The notes: a model not told the origin generated them from the letters alone. DNA of 64,000 bases from Desarmillaria ectypa (GCA_030407005.1 JAUDYN010000007.1:3286001-3350000), one strand, 5' to 3'. Positions 1 through 13,697 are shown, counted from the stretch's first letter. A program made the numbers and translations.

Positions 1-420
1 AATGAATTATGTGCATGTATGAGGAATGGCAGCAAAAATGGGTTTTTGACCAAACTGTCAGGATCCCAAGGGAGAACCAGAAGAAGGAATCCTGCCCCCA
101 ACATCAACCAAGTGGTAAAGCCACTGCTGGGGTGACAAGTCCCTCAGCCCCAAAGCTGATGGCCAACACCAGTCCCAGTTGGGATACAGGTATAGGCCAA
201 TGGACAATGTACAGAGGATCAGGTTAGCCAATGGAAGTTGACTGATGAAAAGCAGAAGGCCAATGCTTTAGGTGCAATGAAAAGGGTCATATGGCCAAGG
301 ATTGTCCTAAGAGAAAAGAGTACAGGAATGTCAGGTCAGTAGGGCCCACTAATGCAGTGGTGCTGCCTATAGCCACAATTGAGGAGGCAAAAGAGTAGGT
401 CAACAAGGGTTTGATTCTCC
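1..420 (+). pseudogene. Gag 3' part with CCHC zinc knuckle (element 1)
   Basis: Positions 264-305 encode a nucleocapsid-type zinc knuckle (C-x2-C-x4-H-x4-C, reading CFRCNEKGHMAKDC). The motif binds retroelement RNA during packaging. Stop codons flank it upstream and downstream, so only a fossil of the Gag C-terminus is present. The same knuckle occurs in element 3 at 6699-6740 on the other strand, there with a stop inside it. Confidence 0.85.
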
Positions 421-1408
421 TTGCTTGATCAGTGCCTCAACCAGTGAGTCCTTGGCTTCCATGGGTCAGACTGATTATTACAAACACAGACATTTATATC
501 TGAATAAAATGCCTTTGTCATTTATCTGAAAGCTGAAGATTGCTGAAGAATTGAATAACAGGTACATCACACTCTTAGACTGTGCTGACATGATTATCTA
601 TAAGTATTCATCCTGAGCCTCTGATGAGGTGCAGGATTTGCCAGGTGGTGCTGGCACTGCCACAAAGTCCAATGGGTCTACCTCAGTAGACTCATTGGAT
701 ATGCAGGTAAAACTGTGGACTGAGGCAAGTAGATGGGATGCCCTAGAGCCTCTGAAGCCAAAAACCTCTGCACTCCTGTTTAGGGAGCCAAGTCCAAACC
801 CAGCCCTGCTAGGGCTGTTGGAGGAAACAAGCGCCCACCAAGGCCAAAGATTACAGGCTCAGGGCCATGTGCTATTCAGCCCAGTCAGGAGAAACCAATT
901 GGCCAAACTGACAGTGATGATGGCATCCATATTAGTGACTAGTCCCAGTTCTGAGTACTCCACCAGAGCAGATAGTAGTAGAACCTCGGCATCATCAAGA
1001 TGAGCACAGAATCCTCCTGATTCTGTGTGCACTCTCAAGCAGGTGCAAGCTGAAGAATTGGGTGAAGCTGCTAGCACCCAGGCAGTAAAAAGGGGGCACC
1101 TCAGTAGAACCACCATGGTCATCAAAGTACCTGATGAAGAAGACAATACAGCTTTCCAAATCTGAAAATTCTGACAAACCCAACCTAGTCTACCAACTCC
1201 AACATCTGAAAGTCCACCTAACAAGGGGGTACCAAACCATAAAATCCCACCTGTCATGGGGGTACCCAATCACATGTGGTACAAACTCTTCAGAATCAAC
1301 TGGACTCTCTGAACTATCCATACCACCAAGAATTTGGCAATTGCCAAAGCAGCACTCTCCACATGAGTACACCCCAAATGACTTGGCAAGATAAACAATG
1401 AGCTTGTT

Positions 1409-4400
1409 ATGAGCTTACAAACAGGAGAGAGTCAAGCTCAAGAGCAGCTCTATGAACTCCATAAACCCATTTGGTATATCCAAGGAACCAAGAGTCCAGG
1501 AAGGGACTTCTTGGTGGACATACAGTTGGCTCCCTGCACAGGGAAGAAAGTCCTGACTACCAGGGCATTGCTTGATAGTGGCTGCACTGGCAGTTCTATC
1601 AATTAGTCTTATGTTCAAAAACATGAACTAGACACTCAAAAATCTGCCACTCCCATCCCTGTATATAACACAGACAGAACCTGCAACAAAGCAGGTGACA
1701 TCACCAAGTTTGTAAAACTCCAAATGACTATTGGTGGACATGTCAAATGAATCAACTTAGCAGTAACCAACTTAAGTTTCAAAACAATATACTTGGGCCA
1801 TGACTGGCTGAAGCGACACAATCCAGTTATCAATTGGAAAACTGGAACAATGATTTTTGCACACTGTCAATATGTAAAAAATCCTATTCCACTCCCCAAC
1901 TCTGATGAAAAAGACCAATGGGATGAAGAACTCAAGGAGGGAGACATCATCCTCACAGTTAACATGCAAGAAGAACTTCTATTATGCTCCATTCATCATG
2001 CAAATGAACTAGCCATGGCCACCAATGCAGAAAAACTGAAGAAAACATTTAAGGAGTTAGTATCTCCTCAGTATCAGAGCTTTAGGGATCTGTTCTCAAA
2101 AGACAGTTTTGATGAGTTATCCCCCTGAAAACCTTAGGACTATGCAATCAAACTAGTCCTGAATATGAAATCTACCCTTGACTGCAAGGTCTACCCACTC
2201 AACTGAAATGAGCAAGACCAACTTGACAAATTCCTAGACAAGAACTTAGACTCTGGATGCATCCATCCATCCAAATCCCCCTTCACATCACCATTCTTCT
2301 TTGTAAAAAAGAAAGATGGTTCCATACAACCCATACAGGATTACTGCAAGTTAAATGAAATGATGATTAAAAATTGATACCCTCTCCCATTGATATCTGA
2401 GCTTATAGATAAGCTTAGAGGAGCAAAATATTTCTCCAAGCTTGATGTCCAATGAGGGTACAACAACATGCATATCTGAGAAGGAGACAAGGAAAAAGCT
2501 GCCTTTCACACCAATCGAGAACTTTTCAAACCTACCATAATGTTCTTCAGTCTTATGAATTCACCAGCCACTTTTCAGTGAATGATGAATGACATATTCA
2601 AAGACCTCATTGTGGGAGAAAAAGTCATGATATACCTTGATGACATTCTCATCTTCACCAAAAGATTAGAAGAACATTGACAAGTAGTATGACAAGTTCT
2701 CCAGCATCTATGAGAGAATAAACTGTTTCTCAAAGTGGAGAAATGCGAGTTCAAAGTACTCAAAACAGAATATCTAGGAGTCATCATCAGCCAAGATGCC
2801 ATCCACATGGACCCAGTCAAAGTAGCCAGAATTACGGAATGGCCAACCTCTACCAAGAAAAAAGAATTACAATCTTTCCTTGGATTCACAAACTTCTATT
2901 GAAAGTTTATTTGTGACTATTCCAAAATCATTTGACCCCTCACACAGCTAACAGGAAAAGCCAAATGGATGTGGGGATTGGAACAAGAACAAGCATTTGC
3001 ACAACTCAAACACTTAATGACCATGAACATCATCTTGACAATTCCTTCTGATGAAGGAAAATTCTGAGTAGAGGCCAACTCCAGTGATGGAGCAATTGGA
3101 GCCATAATCAGTCAAGAACAGAATGGGAAATGGAGGCCAATCACTTTCATGTCCAAAGCATTAACTGCCACTGAATGCAACTATGAAATCTATGACAAAG
3201 AGTTGCTGGTGATAATGCTCACACTAGAAGAATGGCTCCAAGGAAGAAGTTGAAATTTGGATGGATCACCAGAACCTTCAGTACTTCTGAAAACCACAGA
3301 AGTTGAATTGCAGACAAGCTCGATGGGTCACCAAGTTAGCAGAGTATCATTTTACTCTCCAACACAAAGCTGGAATCACCAACAAGAAGGTGGACCTCCT
3401 CAGCTGACAAGACAACCATGACCAGGGGAAAGAAGACAACCATGATATAACAGTTCTCTCTCCCAAACACTTTTGAGCACTCATCCTACCCACTGCAGAT
3501 ACATAAATTATATGCATCAAAGATGCTACATGACACAAGAATCAATGGGACCAAGGTATTTCCAAATCTCTTGATCACAAATGAGGTATCACACAGGAAG
3601 AAGGAATTCTGTACTATGACAGATGTATTTATATACCACATGATGAATTCCTCAGAGAGGAAATCATTGCCCAGTATCATGATCATATCACAGTAGGACA
3701 TCCAGGAATCGCCAAAACCACTGAATTAGTACTTTGAAACTACTGGTGGCCCAAGCTTTGAAAAGACATTGAAATATACATTAAGGGCTGCAAAACCTGT
3801 TAGCAAACAAAAACTGACACACATGCCAAAGCCACCCCTCTTCATCCTAATACCATCCCCACTAGCCCCTGGATGCATGTTACAATTTTTCCATTTTATC
3901 TTATCTGAGTCATACCCATGACTCAGCCATCTAATCAGCCCAGGAATCCGACTCGTATCCAGCTATTTGCCAGCTACAACCCTCATTCTCACCATCTGTC
4001 ACCCCAGATGCTCTCTATTGGTTCTATGATCCTCCCGGATCATCCTACTTTGACACCGTTTATGCATGACCATAGCATTTCATCTAATTATAAATGCCGT
4101 AGAAATACTATATAAACAGAGTAAACTAGACAGTTATACTCTATCTCTTGTTTTAATTACAATCATACACTTCTTGTTTGCACAACACAGAAGACTATTA
4201 GCTTCTATCTCTCACTTTGGGTGATCGTTCAAACGTGTAATGGCCTAGAGAGATCAGTTGACTGTCCCAAGTCATGTGCTCAAGTTGGTGCCTAACAATG
4301 CATATCTTGGTGGACATGATCACTGGCTTACCCAAATCAGATGGTTATGACACATTACTAGTCATTGTAGACTGGTTCTCCAAAGTGATTGTTCTGGTCA

Positions 4401-5604
4401 CCTGTCATGAAGAACTATCCACAGAAGGATGGGCTCAAATTCTCCATGACCATATTCATGCAAAACATGGAATGCTACAAGTTGTCATTTCTGACAGGAG
4501 ACCCCAATTCATTTCAGGGTTCATGAAGAAACTATATCAGATGTTGAATATCACACAGAATGCATCTACTGCCTATCACCCACAGACTGACAGACAAACT
4601 GAACGAGTCAACCAAGAGATTGAAAAATATCTCCAAATATTCATTAATCACTGACACAATGATTGGAATGAGTGGCTTCCATTGGCCAAATTCACTCACA
4701 ACAATCACCTTCACTCAGCCACAGGCAAAACTCCCTTCATGACTCTATACAGACAAAATCCAAGAACCATTCCTAAACCCAGTCAAATGACTCCATTCAC
4801 CAATCTAGCAGCCATGGAATTTACTGAAACAATGGCAAACATATATAAAGAAGTATATGATGCATTAGAAAAGGCAGCAACCCAGATGAAACACCAGTAC
4901 AACAAAGGAAAACAAGTAGCCTAAGGATTCTAAATCAGTGACAAAGTTTGGCTTGACACTGCCAATCTTTATCTTCCACATCCAAAGAAAAAACTCAATG
5001 ACAAATGAACTGGACTGTTTGTAATTCTTGAAAAAGCCAGTGCCTCAGTCTACAAATTGAAACTACCACCACACTGGAAAATTCTTCCCCAGTTCAATGA
5101 GAAGCTATTAACCCTGTACACTCCTCCCATGTTCCCCAATCAACAACAACCACCACCACCCCCTCCAGACCTGATGGAGGGACAGGAAGAATATGAAATC
5201 GAAGAAGTATTGGATTCTAGAACTCACTGTGTATGAGGAAAAAGAGGACAACCATTGAAGAAAGTTGCCAACTACTTTGTAAAGTGGAAAGGATGGACAT
5301 GAGAACATAACTCTTGGGTCCAAGACACAGAAATGGGTAATGCTCAGGAAGTGATTGCAGAGTATGAAAGAAATGTTAACCAAACTCTACACTCCACCAA
5401 AATTGTAACCAATGAAAAGACGGTAACCCATATACTCAATCATGAGTACTCAGATGATGGAGACATTGCATATCTCGTCCAACAGAAAGATGGACTCAAG
5501 AAATGGATTATCAATCTGGACAAAGGACAGTAGAAATCAATGACTGACCAATATTGGCTTGATCAAATCAAAGCACAGCTCAAAACCCCACAAAAAGAGT
5601 CTTA
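1409..5604 (+). pseudogene. Pol polyprotein remnant: protease, RT, RNase H, integrase, chromodomain (element 1)
   Basis: The protease active-site triplet lies in LLDSGCTGSS at about 1567-1600. Reverse transcriptase runs about 2225-2900 with YLDD at 2633-2644, followed by the typical VEKCEF/EYLGVIIS stretch. RNase H lies about 3050-3300. The integrase zinc-binding part is about 3640-3870, and its catalytic core, including the AYHPQTD signature, resumes after the inserted solo LTR at 4298-4640. A chromodomain (about 5188-5375, with YFVKWKGW) ends the protein; in chromoviruses this domain directs integration to marked chromatin. More than a dozen in-frame stops, mostly TGA, make it non-functional. 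Confidence 0.9.
3878..4297 (+). mobile_element. Solo Gypsy-type LTR inserted in the integrase of element 1
   Basis: The 420-bp insertion begins TGTTACAATTTTTCC and ends GTGCCTAACA, with the TG...CA ends of an LTR. It is flanked by perfect 5-bp duplications ATGCA (3873-3877 and 4298-4302). Removing it rejoins the integrase frame as seen in element 2. Its start resembles the LTR at 5638, so it belongs to a related Gypsy family. It keeps several CpG dinucleotides, unlike the DNA around it, which suggests a later insertion. A solo LTR forms by recombination between the two LTRs of a full element. Confidence 0.93.
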
Positions 5605-5637
5605 GCAGTCAGGACAACTGCTTTAACAAGGGGGTAA

Positions 5638-6010
5638 TGTTACAATTTTTCTATTTTCCTAAATTTAATTGAGGATCTTATCATTCTTTGTCATCTGGCA
5701 TCACTCATCCACTGGATTCACTCACGCTGTCACTTTCTAACCCTCTTTCTACCATGAAACAACCCTCTTTTCATTATCTGACCATAACATGTGAAGAATG
5801 CACAAACATACACATGCACCATATTTTCATATATAAGTAACATAGTTTTCATGTATGTTCTGCATCTTCCAACTAAATTAAATCACTATACCATTATCCA
5901 CTCTTCTAAAGACTAAACTGCTATCTCAATAAACAGGTGATTGTCCAAATGTGAGACAGCCTGGGATTAGCATACAAGTCTCAAGATCATGTGATAACTG
6001 GGTCTTAACA
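5638..6010 (+). repeat. 3' LTR of element 1
   Basis: It starts TGTTACAATTTTTC right after a polypurine tract and ends GGTCTTAACA. A TATA-like stretch (atatataag near 5829) fits an LTR promoter. It is about 373 bp long. Confidence 0.88.
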
Positions 6011-8747
6011 CTGTAGGTGCCAGTCCTCATGGCAAAGGGTCACTCAGGGCCAGCAGGATTGACCCAGGTTGTCAGCACCAACAGTTCAGTCTTCCCTGTT
6101 TCCTTCAAGTCATGCAGTCCAGTCTGAGACTCCAGGTCAGTGACTTGGGAAGTGGTTGCTTTTGCAGCATCATCAAGCAATCCCTGCATTATTCAGCCTT
6201 GGTAGGCACTTGAGGTATCCTCCACAGGCTCTGGTGAAGCAGGACTTGACCTCTTCAGGGGTGCTGAGACTTTTGACTTCAGAGGCCCAAGAGTGTCCCA
6301 TCTACTTGTCTCTATTCTGAGAATTGCTTGTGTTGTGGTGCCAGCACCACCTGGCATATCCTGCACTTCATCAGAGGGGTGGGACATGGTGTAGATTGTC
6401 ATGTCATCATATTTTGTTAGTGCATGGTATCAGTTTTTTGATTCTTTTAGTGGGTTCATGATAAGGATTTTTAAAACAAGGTCAGGTTCAGATGGGCAGG
6501 TAGTTACAATTGGTTCTGAAAACACAATATGAGTCTGTCCAGCAGGAATCAAGAACATATTAATGGAAGCCTTGGTCATACAAGAAGAATTGAGCCCTTG
6601 ATGACCTACTCTTTTACTTTCTCAATCTTAGCATCACTCTTTTCTTTCTTCTTGGTGACTGCTATCAATCAAACATTTCTGTATTCCTTCTTCTTCAGGC
6701 AGTCCTTGGCCATGTGCCCCTTTTCATTGCATCAGAAGCACTGTCCTTCTGCCTTTTATTGATCAATCTCCATTGGCTGTCCTGAACCACTGTACATAAT
6801 CCATCATCCAGTAGCTATGTTCTGGTTGATACCTATACTCATGGTTGGCTTGCCAGTAGTTGTGCTTGACACCCCAGCAGTTTGTTTGCTGCTGAGGTGG
6901 GGTTGAGATCACTGACTGTCTTTCTTTTGGCTGTCATGAGGTGGTCCAGTAGTTTGGTCAAACACCCATTTCTATTGTTGTTCTTTGTATATACAGAGAA
7001 TGTGTTCCTTCCATTCTGGGTATGTTTGAGGAATGTTGATGCTCATGTTCAATATGAAGGTAGTATATGAGCTGGAAACTCCCAGTTATACTGCTTTTAC
7101 CATCACTCCTCATTCACTCTCATCTGTTCATCATCCAGCCAACTTGGCTTCTTCTTCCAACTTTTGGAAGTATATGCTGGTTAGTTGGATTCCTATCCAG
7201 AGGTTGAACATCTGTTTTTTGTGTATCTCCTCAATTGTAGGATCTCAGAACTGTTGCATAATCAGTTCGACAAACTCTTTCCAGCTGGGATATTGAAAGT
7301 GTGCAGTGGTTTTGGTGAAATCATTAATTACTCAGTACTTGGGTCATTTATAGACCCACCAGTCTTTGGCCACTCCTTCAAAGTGGGAAGTGGCAAAGAG
7401 AACTAGGTGTGATGGTGGTTGGAAGTGGTGCTGGAACACCTTAAAATAGGCAATGCAATCACCTATAAATCATTTGATATCATCATGGTCCTCTTTAAAT
7501 GACTTTGGGGGTTGGACAAGGATAGGCTTAATGTTTAAGTAGGGGGCTTCACCAGGTGACTTCTACCAGATTAGGGTATAGGTCTGGTGGCACCTGTCCT
7601 AAAGGTGGATGCAGGATAAAGTATTAGTCTGGTCTGGGAATTGGTTTTTTTGGAGGTTCCCAAAGTCATTCCCACTCTGGCTTGTTTCTCTTGTATGGGA
7701 ATTGCTAGAATTTAGCATAGGCATTTCATTGGGTTTCCACTTCTTCAAGTTCCTATCAAAGTTCTTTTATCCTTTGTTTCTTTTTTGCCAGCTGTTCCTT
7801 TGCTGCCTGTATTTGTTCTTCTGCAGTTGATTGCAGTGATTCTGTAGAGGCAGTACTAGTTCCAGAGTCTTCACTGGCTCCTGCAAATAGAAGGCTCCTT
7901 CCTGGAAAGGAAGAAAATGCTGACTGTCAGACCTGGCTTATTGGTGGCAAGTCAGAAAGAGGTCATGGTTTGTTTACTGAGGTGTTGGGAGAGTATTTGT
8001 GCCACTGATGGGGAAATGTTGACATGTATTAGAATGGTTCCATTCTGGTGTACAACTCTGTATTGTATGTAAAATTATCAAAATCTGGCCTCCCTCTCAT
8101 CCAGGTTAGGTCAGTCCCCTTCTCTTTGGGCCAGAATCTGAAGGGCATTCTCCAACTCCCTCTGCTCATTGGCAGTCCTTGCTCATAGCCCTGGTACTCC
8201 ATCCTCTGCCAATAGGGGATATAGCTCATAGTTTTTATTGGTGTATATTCTGGCATGTATAATAGTGCCCACTCCTGGGCCTCAGATTGGGTCCCTGCAG
8301 TTGAGAGTGAGGTATTCATCCATGTCTGGATGGATTCCTGGCCATGGGGTTCAGGCTTTGATGTTGTTTTTTCAAAGTTCCCAGGCTTTGCTTCATAATG
8401 GGCCAAGAAGGGCTTGATCAGCATTTGTGAGCTCTGGCCACTCAAAGTCAGGGCCCTCAGCATTGAGGGGGTCATCAGCATTTCAGGGAGTGGTTGGAGA
8501 TGGAGAGTTACTGGGGAGCTCAATGAGGGGAAGAGAGGATGTGGAGTTGCTATCCTCTCTATTGGTTGGCCAGGAGTTTTGTTCCTGGGTGGTTGGGATG
8601 GGGTATACCCATTCTGGAGTTGTTTGCATATCATACCCATGCATGAGCTGGGCAGGCAGGAGTGTATGGGGGAGGTGAGTGGCTGGGGATTCAGAACCTA
8701 ATTCATAGGTTCTGTGCATATTCCTCTGCATTAGAGGATCATTCCAG
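6011..8747 (-). mobile_element. Element 3, gag-bearing part (minus strand), split from its 5' LTR by element 2
   Basis: Read on the minus strand this stretch carries a Gag-like region followed by a zinc knuckle (6699-6740) and a linker that matches the linker of element 1 around 600-850. Its upstream continuation lies at 14,118-14,517, on the far side of element 2, and leads to an LTR at 14,518-14,891. The 5-bp duplication CCTGT at 8748-8752 and 14,113-14,117 marks where element 2 split it. Downstream, element 3 stops abruptly at the LTR of element 1. No pol of this element is present in the window. Confidence 0.85.
6680..8640 (-). pseudogene. Gag remnant of element 3
   Basis: The longest open stretch of the retroelement block, 203 codons at 8029-8640, is rich in Pro, Ser and Gln and would be the Gag N-terminus. 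Further down come short broken pieces resembling the retrotransposon Gag core. A zinc knuckle follows at 6699-6740 in which the residue after the first Cys pair spacing is a TGA stop (CF*CNEKGHMAKDC). Multiple frame breaks show it is dead. Confidence 0.75.
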
Positions 8748-8752
8748 CCTGT

Positions 8753-9135
8753 TGTTATGATTTTTCCATTTTCCTTATCTTATCCAAACATCTAATCATT
8801 ACTTGCTCATTCATATTACTCATTCATCAATAAACACTATCAATTCCCTCACAATATCATTCCATGACTATGGTTACTCCACAAACACATGGTTCTATGT
8901 GTTTCATGTATGATATACACATGGATGACATTATTATTAGTTCTCAGCTTTCAGTATATAAGTAGTGTAGTTTTCATGTATATTCTCTATCTTTTGACTA
9001 AACTCAAATCATATATCATTCCTACACATCTCTAAAGATCTAAACCACTCTCCTAGTATGGGTGATTGTCCAAATGCAAGACAGCCCAGGAGTTAGTATC
9101 TGATCCCAAGATTATGTGAGAACTGGGTCCTAACA
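8753..9135 (+). repeat. 5' LTR of element 2
   Basis: 383 bp, starts TGTTATGATTTTTCC and ends GGGTCCTAACA. It contains a TATA-like box (agtatataagtag, about 8952-8964). It aligns over its full length, without gaps, with the LTR at 13,730. Confidence 0.95.
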
Positions 9136-9268
9136 TTAATCAAAAAACCAATATGATACACTCCAAGAGTACAACAATATGAGTATCTATAATAAATTCC
9201 AAGCCTCTGATAAAGCATGAGTTCTGCCAGATGATGCTAGCACTGCATGTTCACTGGATTCTCTTTGG

Positions 9269-12200
9269 ATGAGTCCACCAAATACATGGGTAACACCATG
9301 GACTGGAGCAAGTAGACAGAAAGCCCTTGGGTCTCTGAAGCCAAAAGCCCCCATGCTCCCATTTAGGGAGCCAAGTCCTGCTTTGCCAGGGTCTGTGGAG
9401 GATGTAAGTGCCTACCAAGGCCAGTGTCAAGGATCTGCCAAAGCCACAAGCCAGGCATCTGACTTGTGGAATTCTCAGAAGGATCCAATTAGGAAGTGTG
9501 TGAAGGTCACCTTACCTCATCAAGACACTGACTGGAGGAAAAGCAGTGAGCTGCCAGACTCAGCAGGGAAGGAGCTGGTTGAGCTGTTAGCACTGATGAC
9601 ATGGAATGAATGCCAACTTCACCAGTTGACACCTCTGGAGACAGCGGGAAGGCTGCTCTAACCTCATCAGTAGCAGTGACAGCTGATGAACAGGGAGGAT
9701 CCACTAGCACCCAGGCAGTAGAAAGAGGGCACCTTCACAGAGTAACCATTGTCGAAGTATCTAATAAAGAGGATGATATGGCTTTCCTAATGTGGAAAGC
9801 ACAACAGTCCAAAACAAACCCATTGGCTCTGAAACCTAAATCCAAAATCCCACCTAACAAGGGGGGTACCTAATCATATGTGGTACAAGCTGTTCAGAGT
9901 TGACTGGACTCTATGCATCATTTGTACTGCAAAGAACTTGGCCATCACCAAAGCCACTCTCTCCACATGGGTACATCCTAGATGACTTGGAGAGATCACT
10001 GATGAGCTCACAATGAGCTTACAAACTGGAGAGAGCCAGGCAAGAGAACAACTTTACAAACTCTGTGAACTGATCTGGTATATCCAAGAAACCAAAAGTC
10101 TGGGATGGGACTTTATAGTGGATATACAACTCATCCCATGCATGGGAAAGAAAGCCCTAACCACAAGGGTGCTACTGGATAGCAGTTGCACTGGCAGCTC
10201 TATCAACTGAACCTATGTTCTTCAACACCAGTTGGACACCTGAAAGGCCACTGCTCTCATCCCTGTATACAATGCTGATGGAACCTGCAATAAGGCAGGT
10301 GATATCACCAAGTTCATCAAACTTCAGATGATGATCAGCAGATATACTGAATGAATTGACCTAGTGATCACTGACCTCAGCTTCAAAACTGTCTATTTGG
10401 GCCACAATTGGCTTAAATGCCACAATCCAGTAATCAATTAGAAAACCAGAATAATGATATTCAGATGCTGCCAATGCATCAAGAATACCCTCCCACTCCC
10501 TGACTCTGATGATGAAGATAGATGGGACAAAGAACTGGTCATATGGGCAGTACACCATGCCAATTAACTAGCTGTGGCTGCCAATGTGGATAAGCCAAAG
10601 AAGACCTTTGAGGAAATAGTTCCTCCTCAGTACTGAAGCTTTAAAGACTTGTTCTCAAAAGAAAGCTTTGACAAACTTTCTGACCAAAAACCTTAGGACC
10701 ATGTGATCAAGCTGGTACCCAATGCAAAGTCTATCCACTCAATCGAAACAAGCAGGAACAACTAGACAAGTTCTTGGATGAGAACTTGAACTCTGGAAGA
10801 ATTCATCCTTCCAAATCCCCATTTGCATCACCTTTCTTTTTTGTAAAAAAGAAAGATGGTTCCCTCCATCCTGTACAAGACTATCAAAAGTTGAATAAAA
10901 TGATGATCAAGAACTGCTATCCCCTTCCCTTGATATCTGAACTCATTGACAAGTTAAGAGGAGCAAAATACTTCTCCAAACTTGACATTCAATGGGGATA
11001 CAACAATGTGTGAATCTGTGATAGAGATGAAGAAAAAGCTGCATTCAAAACTAATTGGGGACTGTTTGAGCCTATGGTTATGTTCTTCAGTCTCACAAAT
11101 TCACCAGCCATCTTCTAGTGGATGATGAATGACATCTTTAAGAGTCTGATTTCTGGAGTAAAAGTGATGGTCTACCTTGATGACATCCTAATATTCACCA
11201 AAACCCTAGATGAACATTGACAGGTAGTATGACAAGTTATTCCTTAAAGTGGAGAAATGTGAGTTTGAAGTACTCAAAACTGAGTACTTGGGGGTGATCA
11301 TCAGTAAAGATGCCATCCATATGGATCCTGTTAAAATAGCAGGGATTGCAGAATGGCCAACTCCAAACAAGAAAAAGGAGTTACAGTCATTCCTAGGATT
11401 CATGAACTTTTACCAAAAGTTCATATGTGATTATTCCAAGATCATCAGACCCCTCATGCAGTTAACTGAAAAAGCCAAATGGACCTGAGGAAATGAACAG
11501 GAACAGGCATTTACACAGCTCAAGTTGCAAATAACAATGAATGTTGTTCTAACAATTTCCTTGGATGATGGAAGGTTCTGAGTCAAAGCTGACTCAAGTG
11601 ATGGAGCCATTGGCACCATTCTGAGTCAGGAACAGAATGGGAAATGGAGGCCTGTAGTCTTCATGTCCAAAGCATTGACTGCCACAGAATGCAACTATGA
11701 GATTTATGATAAAGAGTTGCTAATGATCATGCTTGCCCTGGAAGAATGGCATCACTATCTCATGAGCACCAAGAAAACCATTGAAATCTGAATGGATCAT
11801 CAAAACCTCCAGTATTTCCAGAAACTGCAGAAGTTGAACTGTTGACAAGCTCGATGGGTCACCAAGTTGGCTGAATATCACTTTACTCTCTAACACAAGG
11901 TGGAAACTGCTAACAAAAAAGCCAACTTACTCAGTCACCATGACAACCATAACCAGAGAAAGGAGGACAATCATGATATAATAGTCCTCACCTCTGAACA
12001 CTTCTGTGCACTCATTCTACCTACAATGAATGAACACATCGAATATATAAGAGATGTTACCCGACACAAGGACCAGTGGGATTAGGGAATAGCAAAATCC
12101 TTTAACCATAAAAGAAGAATCACACAGAAAGACAGAATCCTCTACTATGATGGATGTATCTACATCCCACGAGATAACTCTCTCTGAGGAGAGATCATCT

Positions 12201-13697
12201 CCCAATACCATGACCATATTACAGCAGGACATCTGAGAATAGCAAAAACAGCTGAACTAGTACTCTGAGGATACTGGTGGCCCAAGTTAAAAAAGGACAT
12301 CAAGATATATGTAAAAGGTTGCAAAACCTATCAACAAACAAAGAGCAACACCCATGCCAAGTCTGCCCCTCTCCATCCAAATGCAATCCCCACTTCCCTC
12401 TGGACACATATCTCAGTTGATATGGTCACTGGACTCCCAGAGTCCAATGGCTACAATGCATTACTAGTTATTGTAGATCAATTCTCAAAAGCAATCATCC
12501 CTGTCACCTGTCATGAAGAACTGTCAGCAGAAGGATGGGTGTGGATTCTCCATGACAATGTATATGCAAAACATAGAATGCCTCAAGTGTTTATTTTATA
12601 TCAGGGACCTCAATTCATCTCCATTTTCATGAAAGAGTTATACCAGATGCTAAAAATCACTCAGAATGCATCCATGGCCTATCATCCTCAAACAGATGGA
12701 CAAATGGAATGGGTCAATCAGAAAATTGAGAAGTATCTCTGAATCTTCATTAACCATCAACAAATGGACTGGAGTGAATGGCTACTATTAGCAGAATTCA
12801 CCCACAATAATCAAATTCACTCTGCCACAGGCAAGAGCCCCTTCATGACCATGTACAGATGAAATCCCTGGATTCTCCCAGATTCTACTCAAACAACCCC
12901 ATTTGCAAATCCAGCCACCATGGAATTTACTGAAACTATGGTGCAAGTACACAAAGAAGTACATGATGTGCTAGAAAAGGCAGCAACACAAATGAAGCAA
13001 CAATATGATAGCAGAAAGAAAACAGCATGAGAATAGCAAGTGGGCAACCAGGTTTGGCTTGACACAGCCAACCTTCACCTTCCCCAGCCCAAGAAGAAGC
13101 TCAATGATAAACAAATAGGACCATTTGTAATCCTCAAAAAGGCTGGCACTTCAGCATACAAGCTGAAGTTATCACCCTATTGGAAAATTCATCCTCAGTT
13201 CAATGAGAAATTGTTAACACTATATACTCCACCTGCTTTCCCCAATCAACAGCAGCTGCCACCCCTGCCTCCAGACCTTGTTGATGGACAAGAAGAGTAT
13301 GAAATCAAAGAAGTATTGGATTCATGAACCCACTGAGTATGAGGAAAAAGAGGTCAACCATCGAAAGAAGTTGTAGACTACTTTGTCAAGTGGAAAGGAT
13401 GGACATGAGAACATAATTCCTGAGATGGGAAATGCCCAGGAGGCGATTGCAGAATATGAGAAAAACATTAACTGAACTCTACATTCTGCCAAAATCATAA
13501 CAAATGAAAAGATGATGCTCAAAATACTTGACCACAAATATTCCAAGAATGGCAATGTTGTATATCTCACCCAGCAAAAAGATAGACTCCAGAAATGGAT
13601 CATTAACCTGGACCAAGTACAATGGAAGAAGCTAGCCAATCAATATTGGATCGACCAAGCTAAATTACAACTTGAAACCCCTGAAGAAGAGCCTTAG
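9269..13697 (+). pseudogene. Pol polyprotein remnant of element 2
   Basis: The protease motif is altered to LLDSSCTGSS (about 10,171-10,204), so the Gly of the Asp-Ser/Thr-Gly triad is Ser. Reverse transcriptase begins about 10,774 and keeps YLDD at 11,173-11,184. RNase H, integrase (AYHPQTDG near 12,680) and a chromodomain (about 13,300-13,430) follow. In-frame stops, mostly TGA, and a deletion in the thumb region near 11,230 relative to element 1 make it inactive. Protein-level similarity to element 1 is high throughout. Confidence 0.9.

Larger units (their letters stand above)
1..6010 (+). mobile_element. Element 1: degenerate Ty3/Gypsy LTR retrotransposon (chromodomain type), 5' end outside window
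   Basis: Reading across broken frames gives, in order, a Gag zinc knuckle, an aspartic protease, reverse transcriptase with YLDD, RNase H, integrase and a C-terminal chromodomain. This is the Ty3/Gypsy chromovirus order. The internal part ends at a polypurine tract (aagggggtaa) directly before an LTR at 5638-6010. The 5' LTR lies beyond the left edge. The frame is interrupted many times, mostly by TGA where relatives have Arg or Trp, and CpG is nearly absent, so the element cannot encode working protein. The integrase region is further split by a solo LTR at 3878-4297. What follows at 6011 is the gag part of an oppositely oriented element, so element 1 probably landed inside element 3; the second boundary that would prove this is not in the window. 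Confidence 0.93.

Noticed and set aside
8414..8701. Plus-strand open frame of 95 codons opposite the Gag remnant
   Set aside because: It is the antisense of the minus-strand gag region of element 3 and has no motif of its own.
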